A DNA stretch of 64,000 bases from a bacterium (GCA_030824555.1 JAVBXK010000044.1:26574-90573), one strand, 5' to 3'; positions 9,620 through 19,652 are shown, counted from the first letter of the stretch. Translations and numbers: made by a program. Notes: a model not told the origin generated them from the sequence alone.

Positions 9620-10566
9620 AGCCCACGGTCATCAGTGCCGATGTTCTGTTCGAGGACCATCGAGAGACGCTGAGGTGGCAGTGGGTGGCCGGTTTGGGTG
9701 CATCGGAGCGTCGCTTCGATGACTTGGCCATCCGGGAAGCCCGTTCGGGAGCCGATCTGGTTGGGTACCTGAACTACATCCACCCGTACCGTGTGCAAGT
9801 GATTGGCGAGCGCGAGGTGGCCTACCTGGCCAGCGCCACCACTGAAGATTGCGCAAGGCGCGTCTCGCGCATCGTCACGCTGGAGCCACCGGTGCTGGTG
9901 GTGGCGGACAACCAGGTTGCCCCCGAAGCACTGGTTTCGCTGTGTGAACGTGCGCACATTCCCTTGTTTGCCACACACGAGTCGGCGGCCTTCGTCATCG
10001 ATGTGCTGCGCGCCTACCTGTCCAAGCATTTTGCCGAGCGCCAGTCGATGCACGGGGTGTTCATGGACATCCTGGGCCTGGGCGTGATGATCACAGGCGA
10101 ATCCGGGCTGGGCAAGAGTGAGTTGGGGCTGGAGCTGATTTCCCGCGGGCACGGTCTGGTGGCTGACGATGCCGTGGACGTGTACCGCATCAACCAGACC
10201 ACCATCGAAGGACGCTGTCCCGAGTTGTTGCAAAACCTCATGGAGGTGCGCGGCATCGGTCTGCTCGACATCAAGGCTATTTTTGGCGAAACGGCTGTGC
10301 GCCGTCGCATGCGCATGAAGCTCATCGTCCATTTGGTGCGCAAAGAAACCATGGAGCGTGACTACGAGCGCATGCCTCATGAACCCCTGCGGCAGGATGT
10401 GCTGGGCATACCTCTGCGCAAAACCGTGATCCAAGTGGTGGCCGGTCGAAACATTGCTGTGCTGGTGGAGGCTGCCGTGCGCAACACCATTCTGCAGCTG
10501 CGGGGTGTGGACACTTACCAGGAATTTGTGCAGCGCCAGCGGCGGGCCATGGAAGACAACCGCTGA
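9616..10566 (+). CDS. hprK: HPr kinase/phosphorylase
   Basis: HprK phosphorylates HPr on a serine with ATP and reverses this with phosphate. In proteobacteria it usually tunes an incomplete regulatory PTS. The 316-residue protein has an N-terminal DRTGG-like domain and a kinase domain with P-loop GESGLGKS at 161-168. The following DDAVDVYRI and the signature around [10 protein letters not shown] mark the HprK family. The 4-bp overlap with ptsN supports a shared operon. No HPr or enzyme I gene lies in the window. Confidence 0.95.
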   Translation: MKPTVISADVLFEDHRETLRWQWVAGLGASERRFDDLAIREARSGADLVGYLNYIHPYRVQVIGEREVAYLASATTEDCARRVSRIVTLEPPVLVVADNQVAPEALVSLCERAHIPLFATHESAAFVIDVLRAYLSKHFAERQSMHGVFMDILGLGVMITGESGLGKSELGLELISRGHGLVADDAVDVYRINQTTIEGRCPELLQNLMEVRGIGLLDIKAIFGETAVRRRMRMKLIVHLVRKETMERDYERMPHEPLRQDVLGIPLRKTVIQVVAGRNIAVLVEAAVRNTILQLRGVDTYQEFVQRQRRAMEDNR

Positions 10567-10591
10567 GAGTGGGGCAGGCCTCAGTGTGGGG

Positions 10592-11035
10592 TCAGGTGCC
10601 ATCCGGGCGTTTGTGCCGATGGGGGCAGTCGGGCTTGATGCACGTGGCGTACAGCGACAGGGCGTGATCGTGAATCTGGAAGCCTTTCGCTGCGGCAATG
10701 GCCTGTTGCCTGCGTTCGATTTCTTCGTCGTAGAACTCTTCCACTCGACCGCAATCGATGCAGACCATGTGGTCGTGGTGCTGGCCCTCGTTCAGTTCGT
10801 AAACCGCCTTGCCTGACTCGAAGCTGCTGCGTGTCAGCAATCCGGCCTGTTCGAACTGCATCAGCACGCGGTAGACGGTAGCCAGTCCGATGTCCGAACG
10901 GTCTTCGAGCAGCACGCGAAACACATCTTCTGCCGTCATGTGGCGTTGCGTGGTGCGTTGAAACACCTCCAGTATCTTCAGCCTGGGGAGGGTGGCCTTC
11001 AGGCCGTTGCTTTTCAGTTCGTCGATGTTGGTCAC
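10592..11035 (-). CDS. fur: Ferric uptake regulator
   Basis: Fur represses iron-acquisition genes when loaded with Fe(II). The 147-residue protein has an N-terminal winged helix (LKATLPRLKILEVFQ, then DIGLATVYRVLMQFEQAGLL) and a dimerisation domain with metal ligands HHDHMVCIDCG and a CIKPDCPHR tail. ATG at 11035 gives the expected N-terminus. It is divergent from bamE, a common arrangement in Burkholderiales, and convergent with hprK with only 25 bases between them. I could not identify a Fur box in the divergent promoter by eye. Confidence 0.96.
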   Translation of the reverse strand: MTNIDELKSNGLKATLPRLKILEVFQRTTQRHMTAEDVFRVLLEDRSDIGLATVYRVLMQFEQAGLLTRSSFESGKAVYELNEGQHHDHMVCIDCGRVEEFYDEEIERRQQAIAAAKGFQIHDHALSLYATCIKPDCPHRHKRPDGT

Positions 11036-11191
11036 TGTGATCGCTGTGATGTGAGGCCCGAAAACGGGTGGGGTGTGGGCAATACGACACCCGAAGTTAC
11101 AATGATTTAATCACACATGTGGCTTGAAGGGGCTTGCCCGTTTAAGCTCTTACGGCCCATTTCGGCGCGTTCACCCATCCCCATCTACAAA

Positions 11192-11779
11192 ATGCTTGAT
11201 CTGTTCGTGAAGTCCGTGCGCAGGCCGTTGGCAGTGGCGGGCCTGCTGGGTATGTCGCTGGGCCTGGTGGCGTGTTCAGGGCTGAAGTCGGCCACCGAAA
11301 CGCTGGGCAATGTCGGTGACATCGTCACCCCCTACCGCATCGACATCATTCAGGGCAACTTCGTGTCTCGCGAGCAAGCCGCTGCGGTCGCCCCAGGCAT
11401 GCCCAAGACGCAAGTGCGCGATACCTTGGGCACGCCTTTGCTCATGAGTGTGTTCCACGCTGATCGCTGGGACTACGTGTTCACGTTCCGCCGCCCTGGC
11501 CAGCCGGTTCAGCAGCGTCGTCTGACGGCCTTCTTCAAAGGCGATTTGCTGGAGCGGGTTGAATCTGACGAGCTGCCGTCTGAAGCTGAGTTCGTTGCTT
11601 CGCTCGACACCCGCAAGCGGGCAGGCCGGACACCCGTGCTGGAGGCCAGTGAAGAATCACTGAAAGCCTTTGCCGAGCGGCGCAAAGCCGCTGATGCCGA
11701 CAGCTTGTCCGCCCCCCCCGTGGCACCTATCTCCAACTACCCGCCATTGGAGCCACCGTCAGCCGCCAACGTGCGCTGA
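11192..11779 (+). CDS. bamE: Outer membrane protein assembly factor BamE (SmpA/OmlA)
   Basis: BamE is a lipoprotein of the BAM complex that inserts beta-barrel proteins into the outer membrane. ATG at 11192 gives a signal peptide with lipobox LVAC (cysteine near residue 28). The SmpA/OmlA domain follows: YRIDIIQGNFVSREQ, then VAPGMPKTQVRDTLGTPL and WDYVFTFRRPG. The C-terminal 70 residues are an extra hydrophilic extension rich in Ala, Ser and Pro, making it longer than E. coli BamE (113 aa), as is common in Comamonadaceae. It is divergent from fur and precedes dapB by 57 bases. Confidence 0.95.
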   Translation: MLDLFVKSVRRPLAVAGLLGMSLGLVACSGLKSATETLGNVGDIVTPYRIDIIQGNFVSREQAAAVAPGMPKTQVRDTLGTPLLMSVFHADRWDYVFTFRRPGQPVQQRRLTAFFKGDLLERVESDELPSEAEFVASLDTRKRAGRTPVLEASEESLKAFAERRKAADADSLSAPPVAPISNYPPLEPPSAANVR

Positions 11780-11836
11780 TGCCTGGTTGTCCGCCTGACC
11801 CGAGGGTCGTGGCTGTTTTTCATTTGGTTTTTGAAC

Positions 11837-12640
11837 ATGACACACAAAATTTGCGTGGCAGGTGCCGGTGGCCGCATGGGGCGCATGCTGATCGAGGCCA
11901 TACAGGCCGCTGACGATTGCACGCTGACGGGTGCGCTCGATGTGCCCGGCAGCCCGGTGTTGGGTACCGATGCAGCGGCTTTCCTGGGCAAGCCCAGTGG
12001 TGTGCTGATCACCGCTGACCTGCGTGAGGGCTTGAGCGGTGCAGATTGCCTGATCGACTTCACCCGGCCCGAGGGCACGCTGGCGCACTTGGCTGTGTGC
12101 CGGGAATTGGGTGTGAAAGCCGTGATCGGCACCACCGGCTTCACCGACGAGCAGAAAGCGGCCATTGCCGATACCGCGCGCGACATTGCAGTGGTGCTGG
12201 CGCCCAACATGAGCGTCGGGGTGAACGTCACGCTCAAGCTGTTGCAAATGGCCGCCAAAGCCATGGCCACAGGCTATGACATTGAAATCATCGAGGCACA
12301 CCACCGCCACAAGGTCGATGCACCGTCTGGCACGGCACTCAAGATGGGTGAGGTCATCGCCGAAGCGCTGGGGCGCGACCTGAAGGACTGTGCCGTGTAT
12401 GCCCGCGAAGGCGTGACGGGCGAGCGCGATCCGTCCAGCATCGGGTTTGCCACCATCCGGGGGGGTGACATCGTCGGTGATCACACCGTGCTGTTTGCCG
12501 GTACCGGCGAACGCATCGAGGTGACGCACAAATCGTCCAGCCGCGTGACCTATGCGCAGGGCAGTTTGCGTGCCGTGCGCTACCTGTCTGGCCAGCCTTC
12601 TGGCCTGTTCGACATGTTCGACGTGCTCGGCTTGCGCTGA
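11837..12640 (+). CDS. dapB: 4-hydroxy-tetrahydrodipicolinate reductase
   Basis: DapB catalyses an NAD(P)H-dependent step of lysine and diaminopimelate synthesis. The N-terminal Rossmann motif [10 protein letters not shown] (GxGGxMG type) is clear. The substrate-binding signature [19 protein letters not shown] holds the catalytic histidine and lysine, and [22 protein letters not shown] closes the family pattern. The length, 267 aa, is normal (E. coli 273). ATG at 11837 was preferred to a TTG six bases upstream. It lies between bamE and the ExbB-like gene, all on the plus strand. Confidence 0.97.
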   Translation: MTHKICVAGAGGRMGRMLIEAIQAADDCTLTGALDVPGSPVLGTDAAAFLGKPSGVLITADLREGLSGADCLIDFTRPEGTLAHLAVCRELGVKAVIGTTGFTDEQKAAIADTARDIAVVLAPNMSVGVNVTLKLLQMAAKAMATGYDIEIIEAHHRHKVDAPSGTALKMGEVIAEALGRDLKDCAVYAREGVTGERDPSSIGFATIRGGDIVGDHTVLFAGTGERIEVTHKSSSRVTYAQGSLRAVRYLSGQPSGLFDMFDVLGLR

Positions 12641-12656
12641 ACGCCACGCATCGCCC

Positions 12657-13328
12657 ATGGCCATCTGGTCCCAATTGTTTCGGGGTGATGCCCTCAGCAC
12701 GGCAGTGGTGCTGGTGTTGCTGGCCATGTCTGTGCTGAGCTGGGTGGTCATTCTCTGGAAGGCGTGGCTGCTGCGCCAGGCATCCGGTTCAGTCGGCACG
12801 GCCATTGGCGTGTTCTGGGCGGCACCCGACTGGGACACCGCTGCGACGCAGGTGGCCTACACCGATGCCACAGGGCTGGTGGCCCCCCTCGTGGCGGCTG
12901 CCGCATCGGGCCGTTCGGCGGGGTTGCCCAGCCTGGGCAACCAGGGCGGGCAGGCGCAGCGCCTGACGCGTCTGCTGCGTGACGCACTGGGCCAGGCACA
13001 ACAACGCCTGCAGTGGGGCCAGGTGGTGTTGGCCAGCGTGGGTGCCACGGCACCGTTTGTCGGTTTGTTGGGCACGGTCTGGGGCATTTACCACGCGCTC
13101 ATGGGCATGGCGGCAGAAGGGCAGGTGACCATCGACAAGGTGTCCGGCCCCGTGGGCGAGGCGCTCGTCATGACCGCTGCGGGCCTGGGTGTGGCCATTC
13201 CCGCCGTGTTGGCCTACAACGCGCTGGGCCGCTCGGCGGGCCGAGTCGAGGCGGTGCTGGATGCCTTCGCACACGACTTGCGCGAGTGGGTCTTGCAAGC
13301 ACCGCCAACGGATGCGGCGGTCGACTGA
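12657..13328 (+). CDS. MotA/TolQ/ExbB proton-channel family protein
   Basis: An inner-membrane protein of 223 aa with three predicted membrane helices. VVLVLLAMSVLSWVVILWKAW is TM1, and the conserved ASVGATAPFVGLLGTVWGI and AGLGVAIPAVLAYN form TM2 and TM3 with the family Gly/Pro pattern. With the ExbD-like protein encoded two bases downstream it should form a proton-driven motor energising an outer-membrane partner (TonB or TolA). Neither partner is adjacent, so ExbB and TolQ cannot be told apart here. The start at 12657 follows the dapB stop by 16 bases. Confidence 0.85.
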   Translation: MAIWSQLFRGDALSTAVVLVLLAMSVLSWVVILWKAWLLRQASGSVGTAIGVFWAAPDWDTAATQVAYTDATGLVAPLVAAAASGRSAGLPSLGNQGGQAQRLTRLLRDALGQAQQRLQWGQVVLASVGATAPFVGLLGTVWGIYHALMGMAAEGQVTIDKVSGPVGEALVMTAAGLGVAIPAVLAYNALGRSAGRVEAVLDAFAHDLREWVLQAPPTDAAVD

Positions 13329-13330
13329 TC

Positions 13331-13774
13331 ATGGCATTCCATGGTTTTGGCAGCACCCATGGGGCGGGCTCACGCCCCATGAGCGACATCAACGTCACAC
13401 CGCTGGTGGATGTGATGCTGGTGCTGCTGGTGATTTTCATCATCACCGCGCCGTTGATGGCCAGCTCCATTCGGCTGGATTTGCCGCAGACGCCCGCAGC
13501 ACGCCCTTCCGAGTCGGCAAGAGCCGTGACCCTGGTGGTGGACAAAACCGGAGTGGTGTTCATGGACGACATTGCCCTCGCGTCGCCAGCCCTGCTGAAG
13601 CGTCTGCAAGAGGTCGCCCGGTTGCATGCTGACACCGAGGTGCAATTGCGCGCCGACAGCGCGGTGCCGTATGGCCGCATGGTCGAAATCATCGGCCTGG
13701 CACAGCAGGCCGGGCTGAACCGGGTGGGTTTTGTGGCCGATGGCCCGCCCGCGCTTCCCGCTGCGGACCGCTGA
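13331..13774 (+). CDS. ExbD/TolR family biopolymer transport protein
   Basis: A 147-residue protein with a short cytosolic N-terminus, one membrane helix and a periplasmic domain. SDINVTPLVDVMLVLLVIFI is the family signature; its aspartate (LVDVML) is the proton-carrying residue. The periplasmic part (VVDKTGVVFMDD, then RADSAVPYGRMVEIIGLAQQAG) matches ExbD. It begins two bases after the ExbB-like stop, so the two are co-translated. leuS follows 113 bases on. Confidence 0.88.
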   Translation: MAFHGFGSTHGAGSRPMSDINVTPLVDVMLVLLVIFIITAPLMASSIRLDLPQTPAARPSESARAVTLVVDKTGVVFMDDIALASPALLKRLQEVARLHADTEVQLRADSAVPYGRMVEIIGLAQQAGLNRVGFVADGPPALPAADR

Positions 13775-13887
13775 GTCCGAGCGCCTAAAATCCCCTGTTC
13801 TGGCGCGCTCGCGTGCGTGCCACCCGCTCACCGCAACGGACGAGGCCGCCATTGGCCGTCGGCCTCGCACCAACAGACTTTCCTTCC

Positions 13888-16752
13888 ATGCAAGACAAAT
13901 ACAGCCACCTCGACGTGGAGCGCGCCGCGCACAGCCATTGGATCGCCAACGATGCCTACCGCGTCACTGAGCACGCGGTGGATGCCCAGGGCCAGCCCAA
14001 GCCCAAGTTCTACGCCTGCTCCATGCTGCCCTACCCCAGCGGCAAGCTGCACATGGGCCACGTGCGCAACTACACCATCAACGACATGCTCACGCGCCAA
14101 CTGCGTATGGCCGGTCACAACGTGCTCATGCCCATGGGTTGGGATGCCTTCGGTTTGCCTGCCGAAAACGCGGCGCTGAAAAACGGCGTGCCACCGGCCA
14201 AATGGACGTACGAAAACATCGCCTACATGAAGAAGCAGATGCAGGCGATGGGCCTGGCCGTCGACTGGAGCCGCGAAGTGGCCACCTGCGACCCCACTTA
14301 TTACAAGTGGAACCAGTGGCTGTTTTTGAAGATGCTGGAGCGTGGCATTGCCTACCGCAAGACCCAGATCGTCAACTGGGATCCGGTGGACCAGACCGTG
14401 CTGGCCAACGAGCAGGTCATTGACGGCAAAGGCTGGCGCACCGGCGCGCCAGTGGAAAAGCGCGAAATTCCGGGCTACTACCTGAATATCACCGCTTACG
14501 CCCAGGAGCTGCTGGATCACGTGCAGATGGGCAACGACAAGGCCACGCTGAACGGCTGGCCCGACAAGGTGCGGCTGATGCAGGAGAACTGGATCGGCAA
14601 GAGCGAAGGTGTGCGTTTTGCCTTCACGCACAGCATTGCCGGGGCCGACGGCGCGCTGATTGGCGACGGCAAGATGTACGTCTTCACCACCCGTGCCGAC
14701 ACCATCATGGGCGTGACCTTTGCCGCTGTGGCCCCTGAGCACCCGATTGCATTGCACGCAGCCTCCAGCAACCCCACCTTGGCTGCGTTCATCGAAGAAT
14801 GCAAGACTGGTGGCACCACCGAGGCCGAGTTGGCCACGCAAGAGAAAAAGGGCATGGCCACGTGCCTGTTTGTCACCCATCCGCTGACTGGGGCGCAGGT
14901 GGAGGTGTGGGTGGGCAACTATGTGCTCATGTCGTATGGCGATGGCGCGGTGATGGGGGTGCCTGCACACGACGAGCGCGACTTTGCGTTTGCGAAGAAG
15001 TATGGAATTCCAATTCTTCAAGTAATTGCTGATCGTCGATCCAGTGATCCGATGGGTCAGGGCTTCGGTGATGGTTCGGGTTTTGGTGGCGGCTCTGCCT
15101 CTGGCGCTGGTATGGGGGATGGTTCTGGTTCAGATACCGATTTCCCGAAGAGCCTGTTCTCTACAGATGCTTGGCAGGATTGGTATGCAACCAAAGAATT
15201 TGCTGTATGCGTCAACTCCGGTCCTTTGAGTGGACTGTCTCACAAAGCCGCTGTGTCCAAAGTGGCCGAGCTGCTGGCCGCCAAAGACCTGGGCGAAAAG
15301 AAAACCACCTGGCGCCTGCGCGACTGGGGTGTTTCACGCCAGCGCTACTGGGGCACGCCCATTCCCATCATCCATTGCGACGAGCATGGCGCCGTGCCCG
15401 TGCCCGAAAAAGACCTGCCCGTCGTGTTGCCGCAAGACTGCATCCCCGACGGCTCGGGCAACCCGTTGCACAAGCACGAAGGTTTCCATGCTGGCGTGAC
15501 GTGCCCCGTGTGTGGCAAGCCCGCCCGCCGCGAAACCGACACCATGGACACCTTTGTGGACTCGTCCTGGTACTTCATGCGCTATTGCGACCCCACCAAC
15601 ACCGATGCGATGGTGGCCGGTGGCACCGACTACTGGATGCGTGACCAGAAGCTGGCCACCGGCGGCAGCGGCATGGACCAGTACATCGGCGGCATCGAGC
15701 ACGCCATCCTGCACCTGCTGTACGCCCGTTTCTGGACCAAGGTCATGCGCGACTTGGGGCTGCTCAAGGTGGACGAACCCTTTACCAAGCTGCTCACGCA
15801 GGGCATGGTGCTCAACCACATCTACAGCCGCCGCACTGCCAAGGGCGGCAAAGAGTATTTCTGGCCCACTGACGTGGAGCATGTGTTCGACGACGGCGGC
15901 AAGATCATCGGTGCCAAGCTGCTGAAAGCCGTGGCCAGTGCCGATGGCGAGTTGCCTGTGGGCACCGCCATCGACTACGAGGGCGTGGGCACCATGTCCA
16001 AGTCCAAGAACAACGGGGTGGACCCGCAGGATCTGATCGAGCGCTACGGTGCCGACACCGCCCGTCTGTACACCATGTTCACCGCGCCGCCCGAGGCCAC
16101 GCTGGAATGGAACGACTCGGCCGTGGAAGGCAGCTACCGCTTCCTGCGCCGGGTGTGGAATTTTGGTTTCAAACTGTCCAATATCGATTTCGCAGCTGCC
16201 AGTGCAACCGCATCAAGCGCTGGAGGCATAAAAGACGTTGAATTTGGCAAGGCCACCAAGGCGTTGCGCCTGGAACTGCACACGGTGCTCAAGCAGGTAG
16301 ATTACGACTACCACAGGATGCAATACAACACCGTGGTGTCCGGCTGCATGAAGATGCTCAATGCGCTGGAAGACTTCAAGGCGCTGGACGATGCCGGTGC
16401 CGGTGTGGCGCTGATCGAAGGGTTTGGCATCCTGTTGCGCTGCCTGTACCCCGCCACGCCGCACATCACCCACACCCTCTGGCAAGAACTGGGCTATGCC
16501 CAAAGCCTGGGTGAATTGCTCGATGCCAAGTGGCCCACGGTCGATGAATCGGCACTGGTGCAGGACGAAATCGAGCTGATGCTGCAGGTCAACGGCAAGC
16601 TGCGTGGCAGCGTGCGCGTGCCCGCCGGGGCTGACAAGGCCACCATCGAAGCGGCTGCGCTGGCCAACGAGGGTTTCCTGAAAATCGCCAACGGTGCTGC
16701 CCCCAAAAAAGTGGTGGTGGTGCCGGGCCGCTTGGTCAACGTGGTGGTGTGA
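13888..16752 (+). CDS. leuS: Leucyl-tRNA synthetase
   Basis: A class I synthetase that charges tRNA-Leu. The HIGH-type motif HMGH is at residues 55-58 in [14 protein letters not shown], and MSKSK at 703-707 is the KMSKS loop. The editing domain includes the [13 protein letters not shown] threonine-rich region. At 954 aa it is about 90 residues longer than E. coli LeuRS. One cause is a Gly/Ser-rich segment at residues 382-418 after the [10 protein letters not shown] motif. A second is an extra stretch near residue 767 that carries a dispersed repeat in antisense (R11). Bases 15001-15245 also use AT-ending codons unlike the flanks. ATG at 13888 fits the family start. Confidence 0.97.
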   Translation: MQDKYSHLDVERAAHSHWIANDAYRVTEHAVDAQGQPKPKFYACSMLPYPSGKLHMGHVRNYTINDMLTRQLRMAGHNVLMPMGWDAFGLPAENAALKNGVPPAKWTYENIAYMKKQMQAMGLAVDWSREVATCDPTYYKWNQWLFLKMLERGIAYRKTQIVNWDPVDQTVLANEQVIDGKGWRTGAPVEKREIPGYYLNITAYAQELLDHVQMGNDKATLNGWPDKVRLMQENWIGKSEGVRFAFTHSIAGADGALIGDGKMYVFTTRADTIMGVTFAAVAPEHPIALHAASSNPTLAAFIEECKTGGTTEAELATQEKKGMATCLFVTHPLTGAQVEVWVGNYVLMSYGDGAVMGVPAHDERDFAFAKKYGIPILQVIADRRSSDPMGQGFGDGSGFGGGSASGAGMGDGSGSDTDFPKSLFSTDAWQDWYATKEFAVCVNSGPLSGLSHKAAVSKVAELLAAKDLGEKKTTWRLRDWGVSRQRYWGTPIPIIHCDEHGAVPVPEKDLPVVLPQDCIPDGSGNPLHKHEGFHAGVTCPVCGKPARRETDTMDTFVDSSWYFMRYCDPTNTDAMVAGGTDYWMRDQKLATGGSGMDQYIGGIEHAILHLLYARFWTKVMRDLGLLKVDEPFTKLLTQGMVLNHIYSRRTAKGGKEYFWPTDVEHVFDDGGKIIGAKLLKAVASADGELPVGTAIDYEGVGTMSKSKNNGVDPQDLIERYGADTARLYTMFTAPPEATLEWNDSAVEGSYRFLRRVWNFGFKLSNIDFAAASATASSAGGIKDVEFGKATKALRLELHTVLKQVDYDYHRMQYNTVVSGCMKMLNALEDFKALDDAGAGVALIEGFGILLRCLYPATPHITHTLWQELGYAQSLGELLDAKWPTVDESALVQDEIELMLQVNGKLRGSVRVPAGADKATIEAAALANEGFLKIANGAAPKKVVVVPGRLVNVVV
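16187..16234 (-). repeat. Dispersed repeat inside leuS, copy R11 (antisense)
   Basis: Read on the minus strand, this matches the repeat family, including GCCTCCAGCGCTTGA shared with R1, then AGCT and GAAAT at the expected spacing. It keeps the leuS frame open and encodes an Ala/Ser-rich stretch in the anticodon-binding part. Confidence 0.7.
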
Positions 16753-16754
16753 GC

Positions 16755-17384
16755 ATGACCACGGTGCACGCCAGTCAACGAAGTGCGGGTGTGGCCGGGC
16801 AGGCCCGTCCGGGCTTGCCGGTTGTGCCAGCCCCGCGTGCCGCCGAATGGCAGCGGCGTGGTTTTTTGTTGGCTGCGGGCAGTTCACTGGCTGCAACCGT
16901 CGCAGGCTGTGGCTTCCAACTGCGGCAAGCGCCGAAGTTCGCTTTCCAGACCTTGGTGGCCCCGCTGCCCGACGCGTCGCCTTTGCGCCGCGAGTTGAAG
17001 GTGGCCTTGCTCAACGCGGGCATCACCGTGCTGGACACCCTGCCGGTGGTCAATGCCAATGTGCAACCGGGTGCTGCACCTGTGGTGCTGCCCGATGCCG
17101 TGCTGGAAGTGCTGACCGATCAGCGCGAAAAGTCGGTAGTCGGCTCCACCGCAGCGGGTCAGGTGCGCGAATTCCAGCTGCGCATCCGGTTTCGCTTCCG
17201 GCTCAGCACGCCCAGGGGCAAAGAGCTGATTGCCGACTCCGAAGTGCTGCTGCAACGCGACATCAGCTACAGCGAAACCATTGCCCTGTCCAAACTGGAA
17301 GAAGAAGCCGAGATGTACAAGGACATGCAGTCCGACATCGTGCAGCAGGTGCTCCGCAGGCTGGCATCGGTGCGCTCGCTCTGA
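16755..17384 (+). CDS. lptE: LPS-assembly lipoprotein LptE
   Basis: LptE plugs the LptD barrel in the outer membrane and helps deliver lipopolysaccharide. The 209-residue product has a long N-terminus, then QRRGFLLAAGSSLAATVAGC, a signal with lipobox VAGC and a twin-arginine-like start. After the cysteine, GFQLRQAPKFAFQTL and TPRGKELIADSEVLLQRDISY are characteristic of LptE. It starts three bases after the leuS stop and precedes holA by 23 bases, the conserved leuS-lptE-holA order. The 35 residues before the twin arginine make the exact start uncertain. Confidence 0.92.
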   Translation: MTTVHASQRSAGVAGQARPGLPVVPAPRAAEWQRRGFLLAAGSSLAATVAGCGFQLRQAPKFAFQTLVAPLPDASPLRRELKVALLNAGITVLDTLPVVNANVQPGAAPVVLPDAVLEVLTDQREKSVVGSTAAGQVREFQLRIRFRFRLSTPRGKELIADSEVLLQRDISYSETIALSKLEEEAEMYKDMQSDIVQQVLRRLASVRSL

Positions 17385-17407
17385 GCGGTTGAGCCCGCAT
17401 CACCCCC

Positions 17408-18463
17408 ATGCAACTGGCGCCACCGCAACTTGCAAGCCACCTTCAGCGCGGACTGAAGTCGCTGTACACCTTGCACGGCGACGAGCCGCTGCTCATTCAG
17501 GAAGCGGCTGACACGCTGCGCGCCGCGGCCCGCCAGCAGGGCTACACCGAGCGCACCGTGTTCACCGTGGCCGGTGCGCATTTCGACTGGAGCGCCGTGC
17601 TGGCCAGTGGCGGCGAAATGAGCCTGTTTGGCGACCGCCAGATCGTCGAAGTCCGCATTCCTTCAGGCAAACCCGGCAAGGACGGCAGCGTGGCACTGCA
17701 GAAGCTGGCCGACATGGCCGCTGGCAACGACAGTGTGTTGACCCTGGTGTTGTGCCCCAAGCTGGACGGGGCCACCCTGAAAGGCGCGTGGTTCGGCGCG
17801 CTTGACAGCCACGGCATCACCATCAAAGTGGATGCCGTGGACCGCAAGGCCTTGCCGCAGTGGATTGCCCAGCGCTTGTCGCTGCAAAACCAGCGCGTGC
17901 CCTCGGGCGAGGCGGGGCAGCGCACCCTGCAGTTTTTTGCCGACCGGGTTGAAGGCAACCTGCTGGCCGCGCACCAGGAGGTGCAAAAGCTGGCGCTGCT
18001 GTACCCGGCAGGTGAACTGAGTTTCGAGCAGGTGGAATCCGCCGTGCTGAACGTGGCACGGTACGACAGCTTCAAGCTGGCCGAGGCCGTGCTGGCCGGG
18101 CAAACCGCCCGCGTGCAGCGCATGCTCGACGGTCTGCAGGCCGAGGGCGAGGCCCCCGTGCTGGTGCACTGGGCGCTGAGCGAGGACATCCGCACCCTGG
18201 CCCGCGTGCGCCAGGCGCTGGACGCAGGCCGCCCCATGCCCATGGCCCTGCGCGAGCACCGCGTGTGGGGCAACAAGGAAAAGCTCATGGAGCGTGTGCT
18301 GCCCAGTCTCAGCGCCGCCACCCTGGCCCAGTGGCTGCAAGACGCGCACGTGGTGGACGGCATTGCCAAGGGCCTGAAAGTGCCCACCTGGCCTGCCGAC
18401 CCGTGGGACGCCCTGCACCGCCTGGCCACACAGGTCAGCGGGGCGTGTGGCGCGCGGGGCTGA
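17408..18463 (+). CDS. holA: DNA polymerase III delta subunit
   Basis: HolA opens the beta clamp in the clamp-loader complex during replication. The 351-residue protein (E. coli 343) shows LYTLHGDEPLLIQEAADTLR near residue 18, the degenerate AAA+ start of this subunit. FGDRQIVEVRIPSGKPGKDG and the FFADRVEGNLLAAHQEVQKL segment of the sensor-2 region follow. It ends the leuS-lptE-holA operon. In related genomes proA usually follows directly; here about 7.5 kb of other genes intervene. Confidence 0.95.
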   Translation: MQLAPPQLASHLQRGLKSLYTLHGDEPLLIQEAADTLRAAARQQGYTERTVFTVAGAHFDWSAVLASGGEMSLFGDRQIVEVRIPSGKPGKDGSVALQKLADMAAGNDSVLTLVLCPKLDGATLKGAWFGALDSHGITIKVDAVDRKALPQWIAQRLSLQNQRVPSGEAGQRTLQFFADRVEGNLLAAHQEVQKLALLYPAGELSFEQVESAVLNVARYDSFKLAEAVLAGQTARVQRMLDGLQAEGEAPVLVHWALSEDIRTLARVRQALDAGRPMPMALREHRVWGNKEKLMERVLPSLSAATLAQWLQDAHVVDGIAKGLKVPTWPADPWDALHRLATQVSGACGARG

Positions 18464-18539
18464 TTCAGCAGGCCTTGGTGGGCTGGGTAGCAAACGCCTG
18501 CCTGCCGCTCAAATGCATGCGTGCCGGGGCAACATTTTT

Positions 18540-18570
18540 GGTCAATCGAAAGTTTCAACTTCGATTGGCC
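18540..18570. terminator. Strong hairpin between convergent holA and MBL genes
   Basis: A near-perfect stem pairs GGTCAATCGAAAGTT with AACTTCGATTGGCC (one bulge, one G-T pair, two-base loop). It lies between two converging genes. No T-run follows on either strand, so intrinsic termination is uncertain; an mRNA 3'-end stabiliser is possible. Confidence 0.4.
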
Positions 18571-18597
18571 ATGACAGTGGCTCAGCCCAGTTGCCTG

Positions 18598-19563
18598 TCA
18601 GTGGTTCGTGACCAGCCCATCTGACACGGTTGCGGCCCCCGCACGCACCAGGTCGGTCAGCAAATCGGCCACCCACGCGTCGAAGTCTGCGCTGGCACCC
18701 GTGCTGGCGCGGTGCAAATCGCCCAGCGCGGGGGTAGAGCGGGCCCAGGCATGCAGGTTGGGCAGGGTGGTGGTCACCATTTCCAGCAGCTTGTATTTCA
18801 CCAGCACCTTGGCCGCGTGACGCAGGTGGCGCTGCGGGGCTTGCTCGAAGCTGCTCAGGCGGGTGCGGGCACGGTCAAGGGCCGCCGACACATCGCCAAA
18901 CACCCGGCCATGTCCGGGTATGACCACCGCAGGAGCCAGCGACTCAATCAAGTCCAGCGTGGCCCCCACTTCGCCAAACCCGCTGTGGCCGTCCAGCTCG
19001 GGGAACACCACGCCAAACCCGTTTTCCCACAAGGCGTCGCCGCTGATCAGGGTGCGCGTGTCGGGCTGGAACAGCAACACGGCGTGGGGGTCGTGCCCCG
19101 GTGCGGCATGTACCTGCCAGGGGCGACCCGCCAGCATCTCGGTGCTGCCGGGTTGCAGCATCCGGTCAAAACCAAAACGCACGATGCTTTGCCCGAAGCG
19201 GGCGTGGCCCAGCGCCGCTTCGTCCCAATCGGCCACGGCCTGTGCGCCGCCAGGGGGGATGGCGGTGGTGGCCTGCGGGTAGCGCGCCTGCAACGCACCG
19301 TTACCGCCGCAATGGTCGCTGTGCAGGTGGGTGTTCAGCACCTGGGTCAGCGGACGGCCGCCCAGCGCATGGGCCACCAGGGCCTGGGTTTGCTCGGCGT
19401 GGGTGCAGTAGCCGGTGTCAATCAGCACGGCGGTTTGGCCGTCGTCCAGCAGTACGTTGTTGCTGGACAGCCAGCCGCGCTCGAACACGGTCAAACCAGG
19501 GGGAAGAAACAGGGATGTGGAGGATTCGGTGTTCACCCTCCCAAGTGTGCCAGTGGTCGCCAC
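18598..19563 (-). CDS. Metallo-beta-lactamase-fold hydrolase
   Basis: A 321-residue MBL-superfamily enzyme. The zinc-binding signature NTHLHSDHCGG gives the HxHxDH motif; further ligands fall in HAAPGHDPHAVLLF, LISGDALW and VIPGHGRVF. The last 70 residues form an added C-terminal domain (HLRHAAKVLVKYKLLEM) seen in larger hydrolase members. Its substrate is not predictable. The start is GTG at 19563, preceded by AGGTGA about nine bases upstream; GTG at 19536 is an alternative. It is the first gene of the block between holA and proA, but lies opposite to the WYL cassette and may not belong to it. Confidence 0.85.
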   Translation of the reverse strand: MATTGTLGRVNTESSTSLFLPPGLTVFERGWLSSNNVLLDDGQTAVLIDTGYCTHAEQTQALVAHALGGRPLTQVLNTHLHSDHCGGNGALQARYPQATTAIPPGGAQAVADWDEAALGHARFGQSIVRFGFDRMLQPGSTEMLAGRPWQVHAAPGHDPHAVLLFQPDTRTLISGDALWENGFGVVFPELDGHSGFGEVGATLDLIESLAPAVVIPGHGRVFGDVSAALDRARTRLSSFEQAPQRHLRHAAKVLVKYKLLEMVTTTLPNLHAWARSTPALGDLHRASTGASADFDAWVADLLTDLVRAGAATVSDGLVTNH

Positions 19564-19652
19564 GCAGCGCTGTCACCTGCAGGTTTGGGCTTGTCAAGCC
19601 AGCGGGTCAACATAGACAAGAAATGTCAAAAAATGGCCAAAAAGTGTGGTGG

